Assembly: GCF_018389385.1 (NCBI RefSeq)
Contig: NZ_CP062698.1
Coordinates: forward strand, 747,501 to 811,500
DNA: 64,000 bases
Origin: Anthocerotibacter panamensis C109
GTDB lineage: Bacteria; Cyanobacteriota; Cyanobacteriia; Gloeobacterales; Anthocerotibacteraceae
Reading direction: 5' to 3'
A program made the translations under genes and the position numbers. The notes beneath the pieces are model-generated. The model saw only the letters and a program-made list of their open reading frames with translations, was not told the DNA's origin and did not search any database. This document shows, one piece after another, positions 9,768-18,020 of the stretch; within the stretch, counting starts at the first letter, position 1; every line of letters begins with the position of its first letter.

Positions 9768-10853
9768 GTGTCTATACAGGGTGCGGTCGCTTCCCCCCTG
9801 AGGTTGACGGTGCAAGTCCCCCCTTTTCTGTCTATCGTGATCCCAGTCTATAACGGCGGTGCCGCCTTCGTAGACTGTTTACTCTCGATCAAGTGCTCTA
9901 CGTTCACCGACTGGGAGCTGATCGTCGTAGACGATAGTTCTGAGGACAAGTCGGCTCTTTTGGCGGAAGAACTGGGGGCAATCCTCCTCTACACCGGGGG
10001 GCGACTGGGTCCCGGAGCAGCCCGCAACCTAGGAGCCCAAGCAGCTCAGGGGCTGTATCTGTGCTTTGTGGATGCAGATTGTGAAGTCCTGCCCGAGACC
10101 CTCACCAATCTGGTCCAAACCCTGAAGTTTCACCCAGAAATTGATGCGCTCTTTGGCTCCTACGACGACCAGCCGAAGGCCCTCAACCTCGTTGCTCAGT
10201 ATAAAAATCTCTTTCACCACTACGTCCACCAGCACGGTAACGAAGACGCTTCGACCTTCTGGACCGGATGCGGGACGATCCGCCGCGCCTTATTTCTCAG
10301 CCTTGGTGGTTTTGATGTGGAGCGCTACCAGCGCCCGAGCATTGAGGACATCGACCTTGGATACCGCATCAAGCAGGCAGGGGGCAAGATCTGTCTGGCG
10401 AAAAATGTCCAGGTCAAGCACCACAAAGCCTGGACGCTCTTCGGGCTCATCAAAACGGATGTCCTGGATCGGGGCATCCCTTGGACCAGGCTCATGCTCA
10501 GCCGTAAGTTTTTCAGCAAAGACCTCAATCTGGAGACCCGTAGCCGCGTCAGTGTCGTGGCGATCTATCTGTTGTTGCTCAGCTTGGGGGTAGGGGTGGT
10601 CTTCCGACCAGGATTGGGGCTGGCGCTGGCCTTGGGGTTGGCACTGCTGGGGCTCAACCAGGATGTGTACGGATTTTTCTGGCGCAAGCGGGGGGTGTTC
10701 TTTACCCTCGGGGTGATTCCCTTGCACTGGCTCTACTACTTCTACAGCGGCATTGCTTTTACCTCTGGCCTGATTTTGCATCAGGTAGATCAAACCGTGG
10801 CTAAATCTAGGGGAGCTGGAGTCAAGCAAAAACCAACCGGCCCTCAACTCTAA
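9768..10853 (+). CDS. Family 2 glycosyltransferase with C-terminal membrane segments
   Basis: 361 residues from GTG 9768. The GT-A domain shows LSIVIPVYNGG, VVDDSSEDKS, the DxD-type FVDADCE and IEDIDLGYRI, all diagnostic of GT2. Two or three hydrophobic spans near residues 255-345 suggest membrane attachment. It opens a polysaccharide block running to 15574. The donor and acceptor sugars cannot be read from sequence. Confidence 0.87.
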   Translation: MSIQGAVASPLRLTVQVPPFLSIVIPVYNGGAAFVDCLLSIKCSTFTDWELIVVDDSSEDKSALLAEELGAILLYTGGRLGPGAARNLGAQAAQGLYLCFVDADCEVLPETLTNLVQTLKFHPEIDALFGSYDDQPKALNLVAQYKNLFHHYVHQHGNEDASTFWTGCGTIRRALFLSLGGFDVERYQRPSIEDIDLGYRIKQAGGKICLAKNVQVKHHKAWTLFGLIKTDVLDRGIPWTRLMLSRKFFSKDLNLETRSRVSVVAIYLLLLSLGVGVVFRPGLGLALALGLALLGLNQDVYGFFWRKRGVFFTLGVIPLHWLYYFYSGIAFTSGLILHQVDQTVAKSRGAGVKQKPTGPQL

Positions 10854-10869
10854 CAGGAGAACGAACGAT

Positions 10870-11904
10870 ATGACCTTTTGGAATGGCAAGCGTGTTCTAG
10901 TAACGGGTGGTGCCTCTTTTATCGGCAGCCATCTGGTGGATAAGTTGGTGACCCTTGGTGCTCAGGTTCGGGTCGCCGATGATCTTTCAAGCGGCAGGCT
11001 AGAAAACCTACACGAAAGCCTTAAGAGTATTGAGTTACACCAAGGCGACCTCCGGGACAGGGATTTCACCCGTACCGCCATGATGGGAAGCGAGGTTGTC
11101 TTCCATCTGGCAGCTTGTCACGGAGGAAGAGGGTTTATCGACACCCATCCGGCTGATTGTGCCTCCAATTTGGTGCTCGATGGCATGGTTATTGATCAAG
11201 CTTGGCGCTCAGGCGTTGAGCGGGTTTGCTTTGCAAGCTCTGCTTGCGTTTATCCTGTTGGTCTGCAAGCTGCTCCTGTAGCGGGAAAAACTACTTATCT
11301 CAAAGAGGAGTGGGCCAATCCCTTCAAAGAAGGATGCGCTCATTCGGACGGAGAGTACGGTTGGGCCAAGCTCATGGGGGAGATGACCTTACAGGCTTAC
11401 TACAAGCAGTATGGGCTCAAATCAGTATCTTGCCGTTTGTTCACCGCTTATGGGGAGCGCGAGAATGAAACGCACGCTGTCATTGCCCTCATTGCTAAGG
11501 CATTTGTCCGCATGGACCCCTACGAGATCTGGGGGGACGGGCAGCAAGACCGCAACTTCACCTACGTTGGGGACATTGTAGATGGGATGATCCGGGCGGC
11601 TGAGTGCGTTGAAGATGCTTCCGCCGTGAATATCGGCACTGCTGAACATATCAAGATTATTGATGCAGTAAGGCTGATTTTTGACTTGACGGGTTTTACT
11701 GCTAAAGCGCTTAGTTTCGATACCACTAAGCCTGTCGGGGTCTACAGTCGGGCTGCTGACCTAACGCGTACCCGTGAACGGCTGGACTGGGAACCGGGGA
11801 CGAGCTTTGCCGAGGGACTGGAGCGGACTATCCGCTGGTACTACAGCACCCGCAACCTAGAGAAAGTCAGTGCCCAACTGGGCGTTTTGCTCACTGAGCG
11901 CTAA
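10870..11904 (+). CDS. NAD-dependent sugar epimerase/dehydratase (extended SDR)
   Basis: 344 residues. The nucleotide-binding site is GGASFIGSH and the catalytic pair is YGWAK. The AACHGGRGFID segment and SRLFTAYGERE are like GDP-mannose 3,5-epimerase or UDP-sugar epimerases. It begins 16 bases after the preceding GT2 gene with AGGAGA upstream of the ATG, so it is cotranscribed. It probably makes an activated sugar for the surrounding transferases; the exact sugar is not determinable. Confidence 0.88.
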   Translation: MTFWNGKRVLVTGGASFIGSHLVDKLVTLGAQVRVADDLSSGRLENLHESLKSIELHQGDLRDRDFTRTAMMGSEVVFHLAACHGGRGFIDTHPADCASNLVLDGMVIDQAWRSGVERVCFASSACVYPVGLQAAPVAGKTTYLKEEWANPFKEGCAHSDGEYGWAKLMGEMTLQAYYKQYGLKSVSCRLFTAYGERENETHAVIALIAKAFVRMDPYEIWGDGQQDRNFTYVGDIVDGMIRAAECVEDASAVNIGTAEHIKIIDAVRLIFDLTGFTAKALSFDTTKPVGVYSRAADLTRTRERLDWEPGTSFAEGLERTIRWYYSTRNLEKVSAQLGVLLTER

Positions 11905-11944
11905 GGCGGGCTCGTTTCACCAACCCTTGCGCAGCATTCATGCC

Positions 11945-12970
11945 ATGAAAACTTCTTACCCCTTGGTCACCATTTGTGTCCCGACGTACAACAATGCGGG
12001 GTATTTAGTCCAAAGTCTGTCATCTATTCTTGGACAGTCCTACCGCCATATCGAGGTTTTGGTGGGGGATGATGCCTCGACGGATACAACGGCGCAGGTG
12101 GTCCAATCTTTTACGGATGAGCGGCTGCACTACTTTCGCAATCCGGTCAACTTGGGCCAGTTTGAAAATGTGAATACCTTGGTAAAACGAGCTAAGGGTA
12201 AATATGTCGCGGTCTACCATTCAGACGATCTCTATACCCCCCAAATTGTCGAAAAAGAAGCGGCCTTCTTAGAGGCTAATCCTCGTGCTGGGGCAGTTTT
12301 TGCCCTGGACTGGCGCATTGATTCCCAAGGGCAGATGCTGGGCGAGACTCAGCTCCTACCTGGGGCTACTCCTCGAGTGTGCTTGAGTCTTAAAGAAGTG
12401 CTAGCGGTTCTGCTCAGGTATAAAAACCGACTGTTGCGCGGGCCGACTTTTATGGGACGGGCGCAGATCTTCGAACAGGTGGGCTATTTCTGTGAGGACT
12501 ACGATATTGCTGGGGATCTTGAGATGTGGTTGCGGATCTTGACGGTGTATCCCATCGGTATCCTCGACGAGCCCTTGATGTACTATCGGCACAGTTCGAC
12601 TCAGGTTTCCTCGCGTTATAACTATCTGCGGACTTTTGAGGAGCATTTTTTTACTATCCTTGACTGTTACTTGCCACAGGCGGGCGACCTGAGTGCGGTT
12701 GATTCCGAGGGGATGGCTGAGTACGCTTTCCACCGTCTGGATGATACGACCTTTAGAGCAGCCAATGCGGTTCTGCGAGGCGATACGGCACTGGCGCGTA
12801 GGTTGCTTGACCACCCATTTCCCTGGACGAGCCTGTACCCTTTGAGGAGGCGCAAACTGCGGGTCTTGTTATTGCGTCTGCTGATGGCTGTTGGTCTGAG
12901 GAGCGGGATGCAGCGCCTCTTGTGCATGTTCCTGACCTGGAGTGAATACGAGGGGAGTCTCAAACGATGA
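11945..12970 (+). CDS. Family 2 glycosyltransferase
   Basis: 341 residues from ATG 11945 (MKTSYPLVTICVPTYNN). The GT2 hallmarks are VGDDASTDTT, RNPVNLGQFENVN and the HSDD metal motif, with ISGDLEMWLRI-like acidic residues further on. The frame is open upstream to 11870, but the family alignment begins at 11945. The stop overlaps the next gene by four bases (ATGA). Confidence 0.88.
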   Translation: MKTSYPLVTICVPTYNNAGYLVQSLSSILGQSYRHIEVLVGDDASTDTTAQVVQSFTDERLHYFRNPVNLGQFENVNTLVKRAKGKYVAVYHSDDLYTPQIVEKEAAFLEANPRAGAVFALDWRIDSQGQMLGETQLLPGATPRVCLSLKEVLAVLLRYKNRLLRGPTFMGRAQIFEQVGYFCEDYDIAGDLEMWLRILTVYPIGILDEPLMYYRHSSTQVSSRYNYLRTFEEHFFTILDCYLPQAGDLSAVDSEGMAEYAFHRLDDTTFRAANAVLRGDTALARRLLDHPFPWTSLYPLRRRKLRVLLLRLLMAVGLRSGMQRLLCMFLTWSEYEGSLKR

Positions 12971-14085
12971 CAGCCCCGCAGGATATAGCGCTATTTATTG
13001 ACCCTATTTCGCGGCGCTTCGAGCAAGATGGGTTATTTGATCTCAACAATGCCCGACTCAACGGGGACAATATTCTGGCTCCTTATGTCTATCTCAGGGA
13101 CTGGTTTCAAAGCCGGGGTGTTGCTGTCCATACCGCTGACCGACTCATGGCTGGGGAGTGCGTGCGCGCCTGTAACATCTATATTGCCATGGGTACTCTG
13201 GAGCGCTATCAAGCCCTAGTCCAACGCCCCGATGTAGTATTGAGCGCCTTTTTTGCTCTGGAGTGCCCCATTGTCGAGCCTACGATTTATCGGGCTATTA
13301 GCCAAGTGCAGGATGTCTTCAGGCGTGTCTTTTCTTTTAGTGATACGGATAGTCTCAAGCCTTTCACCAACCGCCCGCTCAAGGTTTTACCCTTTCAGAT
13401 CCCACAGTCTTACGCGTCGGTTAGAGCAGGAATTTGGGAGCGCGAGCAGCGGGATTTTCTGGTCATTATCAATGCCAATAAGCTCCCCCGTGTCTATTAC
13501 CAGGAACTCTACACTGAGCGCCAACGGGCGGTAGAATTTTTTAGCCGCACGAGGGAAGTTGATCTTTATGGCGTAGGCTGGGACCAAGCTCCCAATCGGG
13601 TGGGTAAAACCTGGCTGCCTTACACCGTGCGTGCTTGGCAGCGTCAGCTTTGGGGGCAATGGCTACGGCTGTTCCCGGACCCTTTACTTGTGGCGGCGCA
13701 GCGCGTCTACCGGGGGAGCGTCGATGCCAAGCTCGAAACTCTGGGGCGGTACACTTTTGCCTTGTGTTTTGAGAATATGGTGCTCAAGGGCTGGATTACC
13801 GAGAAAATTTTTGATTGTTTTTTCGCTGGAACCATTCCTATCTACTGGGGAGCCCCGGATATTACCGACTACATTCCCAAGGAATGTTTTATTGACCGGC
13901 GCGACTATGCGGACTATGCGGACCTGCGCCGCTTCTTAAAGGCTTTGGAGCCATCGGATATCCGCCGCTACCGGGACGCCGCCCGCGCTTTTCTGACATC
14001 CCCTGGCTTTCGCCCCTTTACTCAAGAGGCTTTTGTGGAATTAATTGCGGGCCTTGTTATGCAGGACACGGGACTACAACTATGA
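12967..14085 (+). CDS. Family 10 glycosyltransferase (fucosyltransferase-like)
   Basis: 372 residues. The C-terminal half carries the GT10 signature FALCFENMVLKGWITEKIFD, then AGTIPIYWG, IPKECFIDRRDY and a helix-rich end. GT10 enzymes transfer fucose from GDP-fucose, usually alpha-1,3, so a fucosylated or similar surface glycan is plausible. The N-terminal half is poorly conserved, as is normal for the acceptor-binding domain. ATGA overlap with the preceding GT2 gene shows coupling. Confidence 0.87.
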   Translation: MTAPQDIALFIDPISRRFEQDGLFDLNNARLNGDNILAPYVYLRDWFQSRGVAVHTADRLMAGECVRACNIYIAMGTLERYQALVQRPDVVLSAFFALECPIVEPTIYRAISQVQDVFRRVFSFSDTDSLKPFTNRPLKVLPFQIPQSYASVRAGIWEREQRDFLVIINANKLPRVYYQELYTERQRAVEFFSRTREVDLYGVGWDQAPNRVGKTWLPYTVRAWQRQLWGQWLRLFPDPLLVAAQRVYRGSVDAKLETLGRYTFALCFENMVLKGWITEKIFDCFFAGTIPIYWGAPDITDYIPKECFIDRRDYADYADLRRFLKALEPSDIRRYRDAARAFLTSPGFRPFTQEAFVELIAGLVMQDTGLQL

Positions 14086-14092
14086 AACGGCC

Positions 14093-15574
14093 ATGCTAAA
14101 AATCATTGCTGCTATCGCCTCGATTCAGGTGGTAGCAATTCTAGTGAGCCTCTTGCGCTCGAAGCTCCTCGCAGTGCTCTTGGGGCCGGAGGGGATGGGG
14201 GTCATCTCTGTCGTGGATCAGGTGGTGCAACTCATCGCCCAACTGAGTGCCTTCAGTCTGCCCTTCGCGGCCCTCAAATTTCTCTCGCGCTCCCACAGTC
14301 AGGGGCTTGCTCAGTTTCAGCAAAGTTATGCCAGCCTGCTCAAGTTGCTGGTCTTTTTGACTCTTGGGGGGACGACAGTAGGTCTAGGTCTAGTGCTCTG
14401 GCACCCGGAGGTTTTGGGGGCGGACCTCTTGAAATACCGGCACCTGCTGGTGCTGGGTATCCTCACAGTCCCGACGATTGCCCTCCAGGGCTTTTTGCGC
14501 CATACACTGGCGGCGGCTCAGCGCACCCGCTCCGCCGCTTTTTTGGATAGTGTGATTGCCCTGACGATGCTGATGGCGCTGGGTACGGGGGTCTGGTTGG
14601 GTGGGGTGGAGGGCTTTTATTGGAGTGCGCTGGGGGCGGGGGTACTCCTGGTGGTCGGGATATTGGTCTATCTCCGGCGGACCCTGGATTTGCCGCTTTT
14701 TGCAGGTACCTCCAACCTACGGCGGGAATTTCAACAGAATCCTGATATTGTCACGTTCTCGCTGATCCTCTATGCCTCGGCTTTTCTGCATCCTCTGGCC
14801 TATTTCCTCGCCCGCTACGGGGTGCTGTCGCATTCGGGGGAGGCGGGGGCGGGTCTATTGCAGGCGGCGCTCTCGCTGTCGAGTGCGCTTGCGCTTGTGC
14901 TCAATCCAGCCAATGGTCTCTATCTCACCCCAATCCTCAACCGCGCTATCCCTAAGGCTGAGAAGATCCAGGCGGCTTTGGAATTTCAAGGCAAGCTGGT
15001 GATCGCGCTGGGGGCGGTGGCGATGCCTTTAGTCTTATTTGCGCCTTTACTGGTGGTCCTGCTTTTTGCGCCGTCTTTTGCTGGGGCGGGGCAGGTGGTT
15101 TTTTTGTTTGTCATCGCTCAGTGTTTCTTGCAACTAGCCGGGGTCTATCAAGCGCTCATCATCGGCATGGACGACCTGAAGGTATACGGCGTGATTGTGG
15201 CGCTTGGGCATCTGAGCTTTGGGGTGGGGGCATGGTTTTTAGCTGGGCACTACGGGATTGCTGGGGTAGGGTGTGCGCTGATTTTTTCGGGATTGGCGCT
15301 ATTTTTATTGACGTTGGGGCAGTTGACAGTGCGCCATGAGCTGGTTTTACCGAGGCGTTTGGTCGTGGCGATGACCTATTGTCTGGTTGCCCTTCTCGGT
15401 GGTGGGCTCCTCTTTCATGCCTATGACCCCTGGCAGCCCTTGGTCATGCTGAGTAAATTGGGTTTTTATCTGGTGTTTTTGGTGGGGCTGCTGGGCTTTT
15501 TGGGGCGCGACGAGGTACAGCGGTTATTCGGGCGCGGGCAGGCGCTGCTTTTGGCTCGGGCACGCAAGGGGTAG
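14093..15574 (+). CDS. Wzx-like polysaccharide flippase (MOP superfamily)
   Basis: 493 residues from ATG 14093, with about 12 hydrophobic spans. The N-terminus (ASIQVVAILVSLLRSKLLAVLLGPEGMGVISVVDQ) is characteristic of O-antigen/exopolysaccharide translocases. It probably flips lipid-linked oligosaccharide across the plasma membrane for the glycosyltransferases upstream. It is the last gene of the block before the accessory island. Confidence 0.87.
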   Translation: MLKIIAAIASIQVVAILVSLLRSKLLAVLLGPEGMGVISVVDQVVQLIAQLSAFSLPFAALKFLSRSHSQGLAQFQQSYASLLKLLVFLTLGGTTVGLGLVLWHPEVLGADLLKYRHLLVLGILTVPTIALQGFLRHTLAAAQRTRSAAFLDSVIALTMLMALGTGVWLGGVEGFYWSALGAGVLLVVGILVYLRRTLDLPLFAGTSNLRREFQQNPDIVTFSLILYASAFLHPLAYFLARYGVLSHSGEAGAGLLQAALSLSSALALVLNPANGLYLTPILNRAIPKAEKIQAALEFQGKLVIALGAVAMPLVLFAPLLVVLLFAPSFAGAGQVVFLFVIAQCFLQLAGVYQALIIGMDDLKVYGVIVALGHLSFGVGAWFLAGHYGIAGVGCALIFSGLALFLLTLGQLTVRHELVLPRRLVVAMTYCLVALLGGGLLFHAYDPWQPLVMLSKLGFYLVFLVGLLGFLGRDEVQRLFGRGQALLLARARKG

Positions 15575-15584
15575 TTCTGCTCTA

Positions 15585-15597
15585 GTGCCATTGGCAC
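15585..15597 (+). terminator. Weak terminator after the flippase gene
   Basis: GTGCC-ATT-GGCAC forms a short hairpin 11 bases past the stop, followed by a pyrimidine run CTCTTTCTTT. Stem length is marginal. Confidence 0.35.
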
Positions 15598-15672
15598 CTC
15601 TTTCTTTGAAAGATCTACCTTGTTCTTTGATAGAAGTACCTTGATTGAAGATGAAAGTACCTTTTTCTCTAA
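15597..15672. repeat. Short degenerate repeats with A(G/T)TACCTT core
   Basis: Three loosely spaced copies of a CTACCTTG / AGTACCTTG / AGTACCTTT motif, each followed by a TTCTTTGA or TTGAAGA-like spacer. Read on the minus strand they encode a GTSIKEQ/GRSFKER-like heptad pattern. They resemble the short tandemly repeated sequences common between cyanobacterial genes and mark the edge of the accessory island. Confidence 0.4.
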
Positions 15673-15738
15673 AATGCCTATCTATGTGAACGAGGTAGAG
15701 TGACAAAAGAGAAGTCTTGGCAAAAAAGCGGTGCTTGT

Positions 15739-15990
15739 TTAACTACGAGCCGCCTGAGCCCACAGCAAGTCTTCTTGGGCTAACATCCGTGTCAACTCAT
15801 GAACAGAGGGCACTTGCCGCCATAGCAAAGTCAGTACTGCCGCCAACGTTAAAGGTAATGTCAGAATCCGCTCCCGCAAGCCCAAGGTGCGATAGTAAGC
15901 GAATTGGCTGTAGAGCCTGGGCGTCAGTAGGTCTTGCAGGTGTGCGGCAATCGCTTCGTTGTCCGGGCTAGGGGCATGCGCTGCGATCTA
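15739..15990 (-). pseudogene. Transposase N-terminal fragment
   Basis: On the minus strand the open frame reads PDNEAIAAHLQDLLTPRLY, then a segment with RTLGLRERILTLPL, LLWRQVPSVHELTRM and LAQEDLLWAQAAR before a stop. This looks like the N-terminal ~75 residues of a cyanobacterial DDE transposase of the kind annotated IS4-like. The catalytic domain is missing, so it is a relic. Its 5' side runs into the GTTGGGC core at 15998. Confidence 0.6.
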
Positions 15991-16005
15991 ATTACTGGTT
16001 GGGCC
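15989..16005 (+). repeat. attC 3' half-site (GTTGGGC core)
   Basis: TAATTACTGGTTGGGCC carries the core GTTGGGC (15998-16004), a perfect GTTRRRY match, preceded by ACTG as in the arms of the intact sites at 21517 and 27598. A near-identical 17-base word recurs at 28573. The HAD gene begins 16 bases later, as expected at the 5' edge of a cassette. The partner half-site is not evident. Confidence 0.45.
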
Positions 16006-16019
16006 GCAATGGAAACACA

Positions 16020-16862
16020 ATGCACGAAATAATCGCTGTAATTTTTGACTTCGATGACACCCTTGCACCTGATACCACATCAGGTTTCATAACAAAGCAT
16101 GGCATTCATGCTGAAGAGTTCTGGCTAAAGCAGGTGAATCCGCTGTACGCTAACGATTGGGATCCGGTTCCAGCATATCTATACAAAATGATCGAGGCAG
16201 GAAAATCAGGCTTGCTCCCACTCTCCAAAAGCGAACTTGAAAAATGGGGCACTGAAGCACCATTGCATGAAGGAACTGAAACCATTTTCCGGCGGCTTCG
16301 CACTACTGTAGAGGACGTAAACCCCAAGGCTACGTTAGAATTTTATGTAATAAGTAGCGGCATTGGTGATATACTCCGTAGTACGGAAATCGCTACAGAG
16401 TTTAAAGATATTTGGGCTTCAGAGTTGCATTACAGAGAAGATGGTCTTGCTGAATTTCCAAGGAAAGTCATAAGTTTTACTGACAAAACTAGATATTTAT
16501 TTCATATCCAAAAAGGACTCATTGGAAAACTATCACGCGGCAAGCCATTGGATGTAAACCAGAAATTTGGCCTAGAAGACCTTCGCATCCCTTTTTCAAA
16601 TATGATCTTTGTGGGTGACGGCCTAACCGATGTTCCATGTTTTTCACTCCTGACTAAAGAAAAGGGAATGGCAGTCGCTGTTTATGATCGAAAACATGTT
16701 CAGAAATGGGAACGAGCTTATCAATTTATCGCTGAGAAACGAGTGTCAACACTCTATTCTGCAAACTACAGTGAAGGAAGCGACCTTTCAAATTTCTTAG
16801 TCATGGCGGTACGCAATCTTGCAGAGCGAATTGCTGTATCAAAATCAGCGTTCAGAGTATGA
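16020..16862 (+). CDS. HAD-superfamily phosphatase
   Basis: 280 residues from ATG 16020. Motif I is DFDDT (Asp10 nucleophile, Asp12 acid/base), a Ser in VISSG gives motif II, a Lys lies between, and GDGLTD near residue 200 is motif IV. A cap domain of about 90 residues follows motif I. The protein is intact. It is AT-rich compared with the flanking GC-rich genes and sits 145 bases upstream of the methyltransferase/HerA/NurA genes, so it probably belongs with them. HAD enzymes dephosphorylate small molecules or nucleic-acid ends; the substrate here is unknown. Confidence 0.82.
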   Translation: MHEIIAVIFDFDDTLAPDTTSGFITKHGIHAEEFWLKQVNPLYANDWDPVPAYLYKMIEAGKSGLLPLSKSELEKWGTEAPLHEGTETIFRRLRTTVEDVNPKATLEFYVISSGIGDILRSTEIATEFKDIWASELHYREDGLAEFPRKVISFTDKTRYLFHIQKGLIGKLSRGKPLDVNQKFGLEDLRIPFSNMIFVGDGLTDVPCFSLLTKEKGMAVAVYDRKHVQKWERAYQFIAEKRVSTLYSANYSEGSDLSNFLVMAVRNLAERIAVSKSAFRV

Positions 16863-16955
16863 GATCGGCATGACTGAAAGTAGGTGTTGGCTGTTTAGCA
16901 CGATAGTAGGAGATATGCTTGAATTTTCTAGGTTTGGAAAAGCACGTTTACAGTG

Positions 16956-16970
16956 ACTCTTTTAAAGAGT
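16956..16970. promoter_or_regulatory. Inverted repeat upstream of methyltransferase gene
   Basis: ACTCTTTTAAAGAGT is an inverted repeat with 7-base arms around a single central base, 36 bases before the GTG start of the methyltransferase. It could be an operator or part of a terminator for the HAD gene. No controller protein gene is seen beside it. Confidence 0.35.
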
Positions 16971-17006
16971 AAAATACTTTAACAGATACCCACAGGATAA
17001 GGACTA

Positions 17007-18020
17007 GTGATTCTAGCCCAGCGCACAAAATCAGGTCGATACTACGTTGGCCAAAGCGAAACAATTTTGGATTGTCGAGCATTTCGTAGTCTGCGAGGAA
17101 AAATTCAACTGATTTTAACTTCACCTCCTTTTCCATTAAATGAGAAGAAAAGCTATGGCAATATGACTGGTGATAAGTATCTTGAATGGTTTGCCAATTT
17201 AGCGCCCATATTTGCGGAGATGTTGACTGGTGATGGCTCAATCCTCATTGAGATGGGAAATGGGTGGGAACCTCAACGACCCGTCCAATCCTTGTTGCCA
17301 CTTAAGTCTTTGATGAGTTTTGTAGAAAATGAAAGAGCTGGACTTCGGTTGATTCAGCAATTTGTTTGTTATAATCCCTCTCGATTGCCTTCTCCTGCTC
17401 AATGGGTAACTGTTAACCGGATAAGAACGGTAGACAGCTTTACTAATATTTGGTGGATGGCAAAATCTGACTTTCCAAAAGCAGATAATTCAAAAGTTTT
17501 GCGGCCCTATAGCGATTCTATGATTAGACTTTTGGATAAAAAGGATTTTAATTCTGGCAAACGACCATCTGGACATGATATTAGTAGCAGTGCTTTTCTA
17601 CGAGACTGTGGTGGTTCAATTGCACATAATTTCTTTGAAGTTGAGAGCATGGACTCTAATCGTGATGTTCGCTTGCCGGATCCTTTTAATGCTTTTTCAC
17701 TATCAAATACCATCTCAAATGATTTTTTTGCGAGAACCTGTAAAGAGAGGGGAATTAAGAAGCCTCATCCTGCTCGTATGCAAATGGGGTTGGCAGCATT
17801 TTTTATTCAATATCTTACTGATCGTGGAGACTGGGTTCTCGATCCATTTGCTGGAAGTAATACAACTGGATACGCATCTGCTCGACTTGGTCGCAAATGG
17901 CTAGCGATTGATGCAAAAGAAGAATATGTTGAGCAGTCAAAAATTCGTTTTGAAGACCCCGCCTTGGTAAACTTAAAGGAGCCAACCAATGAATATCAGC
18001 AGACAGCTCACTCAAACTAA
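17007..18020 (+). CDS. DNA methyltransferase, N4-cytosine type (PvuII-like)
   Basis: 337 residues from GTG 17007 with AAGGA just upstream. The catalytic motif IV is TSPPF (38-42) near the N-terminus, and the SAM-binding motif I is DPFAGSNTT (279-287) near the C-terminus. This order defines beta-class methylases, and TSPPF plus GSNTT resembles M.PvuII, which makes N4-methylcytosine. No cognate restriction endonuclease gene adjoins it; instead the gene overlaps herA by 32 bases. It may mark self DNA for the HerA-NurA pair. The recognition sequence is unknown. Confidence 0.85.
   Translation: MILAQRTKSGRYYVGQSETILDCRAFRSLRGKIQLILTSPPFPLNEKKSYGNMTGDKYLEWFANLAPIFAEMLTGDGSILIEMGNGWEPQRPVQSLLPLKSLMSFVENERAGLRLIQQFVCYNPSRLPSPAQWVTVNRIRTVDSFTNIWWMAKSDFPKADNSKVLRPYSDSMIRLLDKKDFNSGKRPSGHDISSSAFLRDCGGSIAHNFFEVESMDSNRDVRLPDPFNAFSLSNTISNDFFARTCKERGIKKPHPARMQMGLAAFFIQYLTDRGDWVLDPFAGSNTTGYASARLGRKWLAIDAKEEYVEQSKIRFEDPALVNLKEPTNEYQQTAHSN

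Noticed and set aside
9577-9801. 74-codon plus-strand frame before the GT2 gene
   Set aside because: No ribosome-binding site or family features; composition looks non-coding.
15717-15971. 84-codon plus-strand frame
   Set aside because: It is antisense to a recognisable transposase fragment on the minus strand.
17007-18020. Classical type II restriction-modification system
   Set aside because: No restriction endonuclease or C-protein gene adjoins the methylase; the overlapping downstream genes are HerA and NurA.
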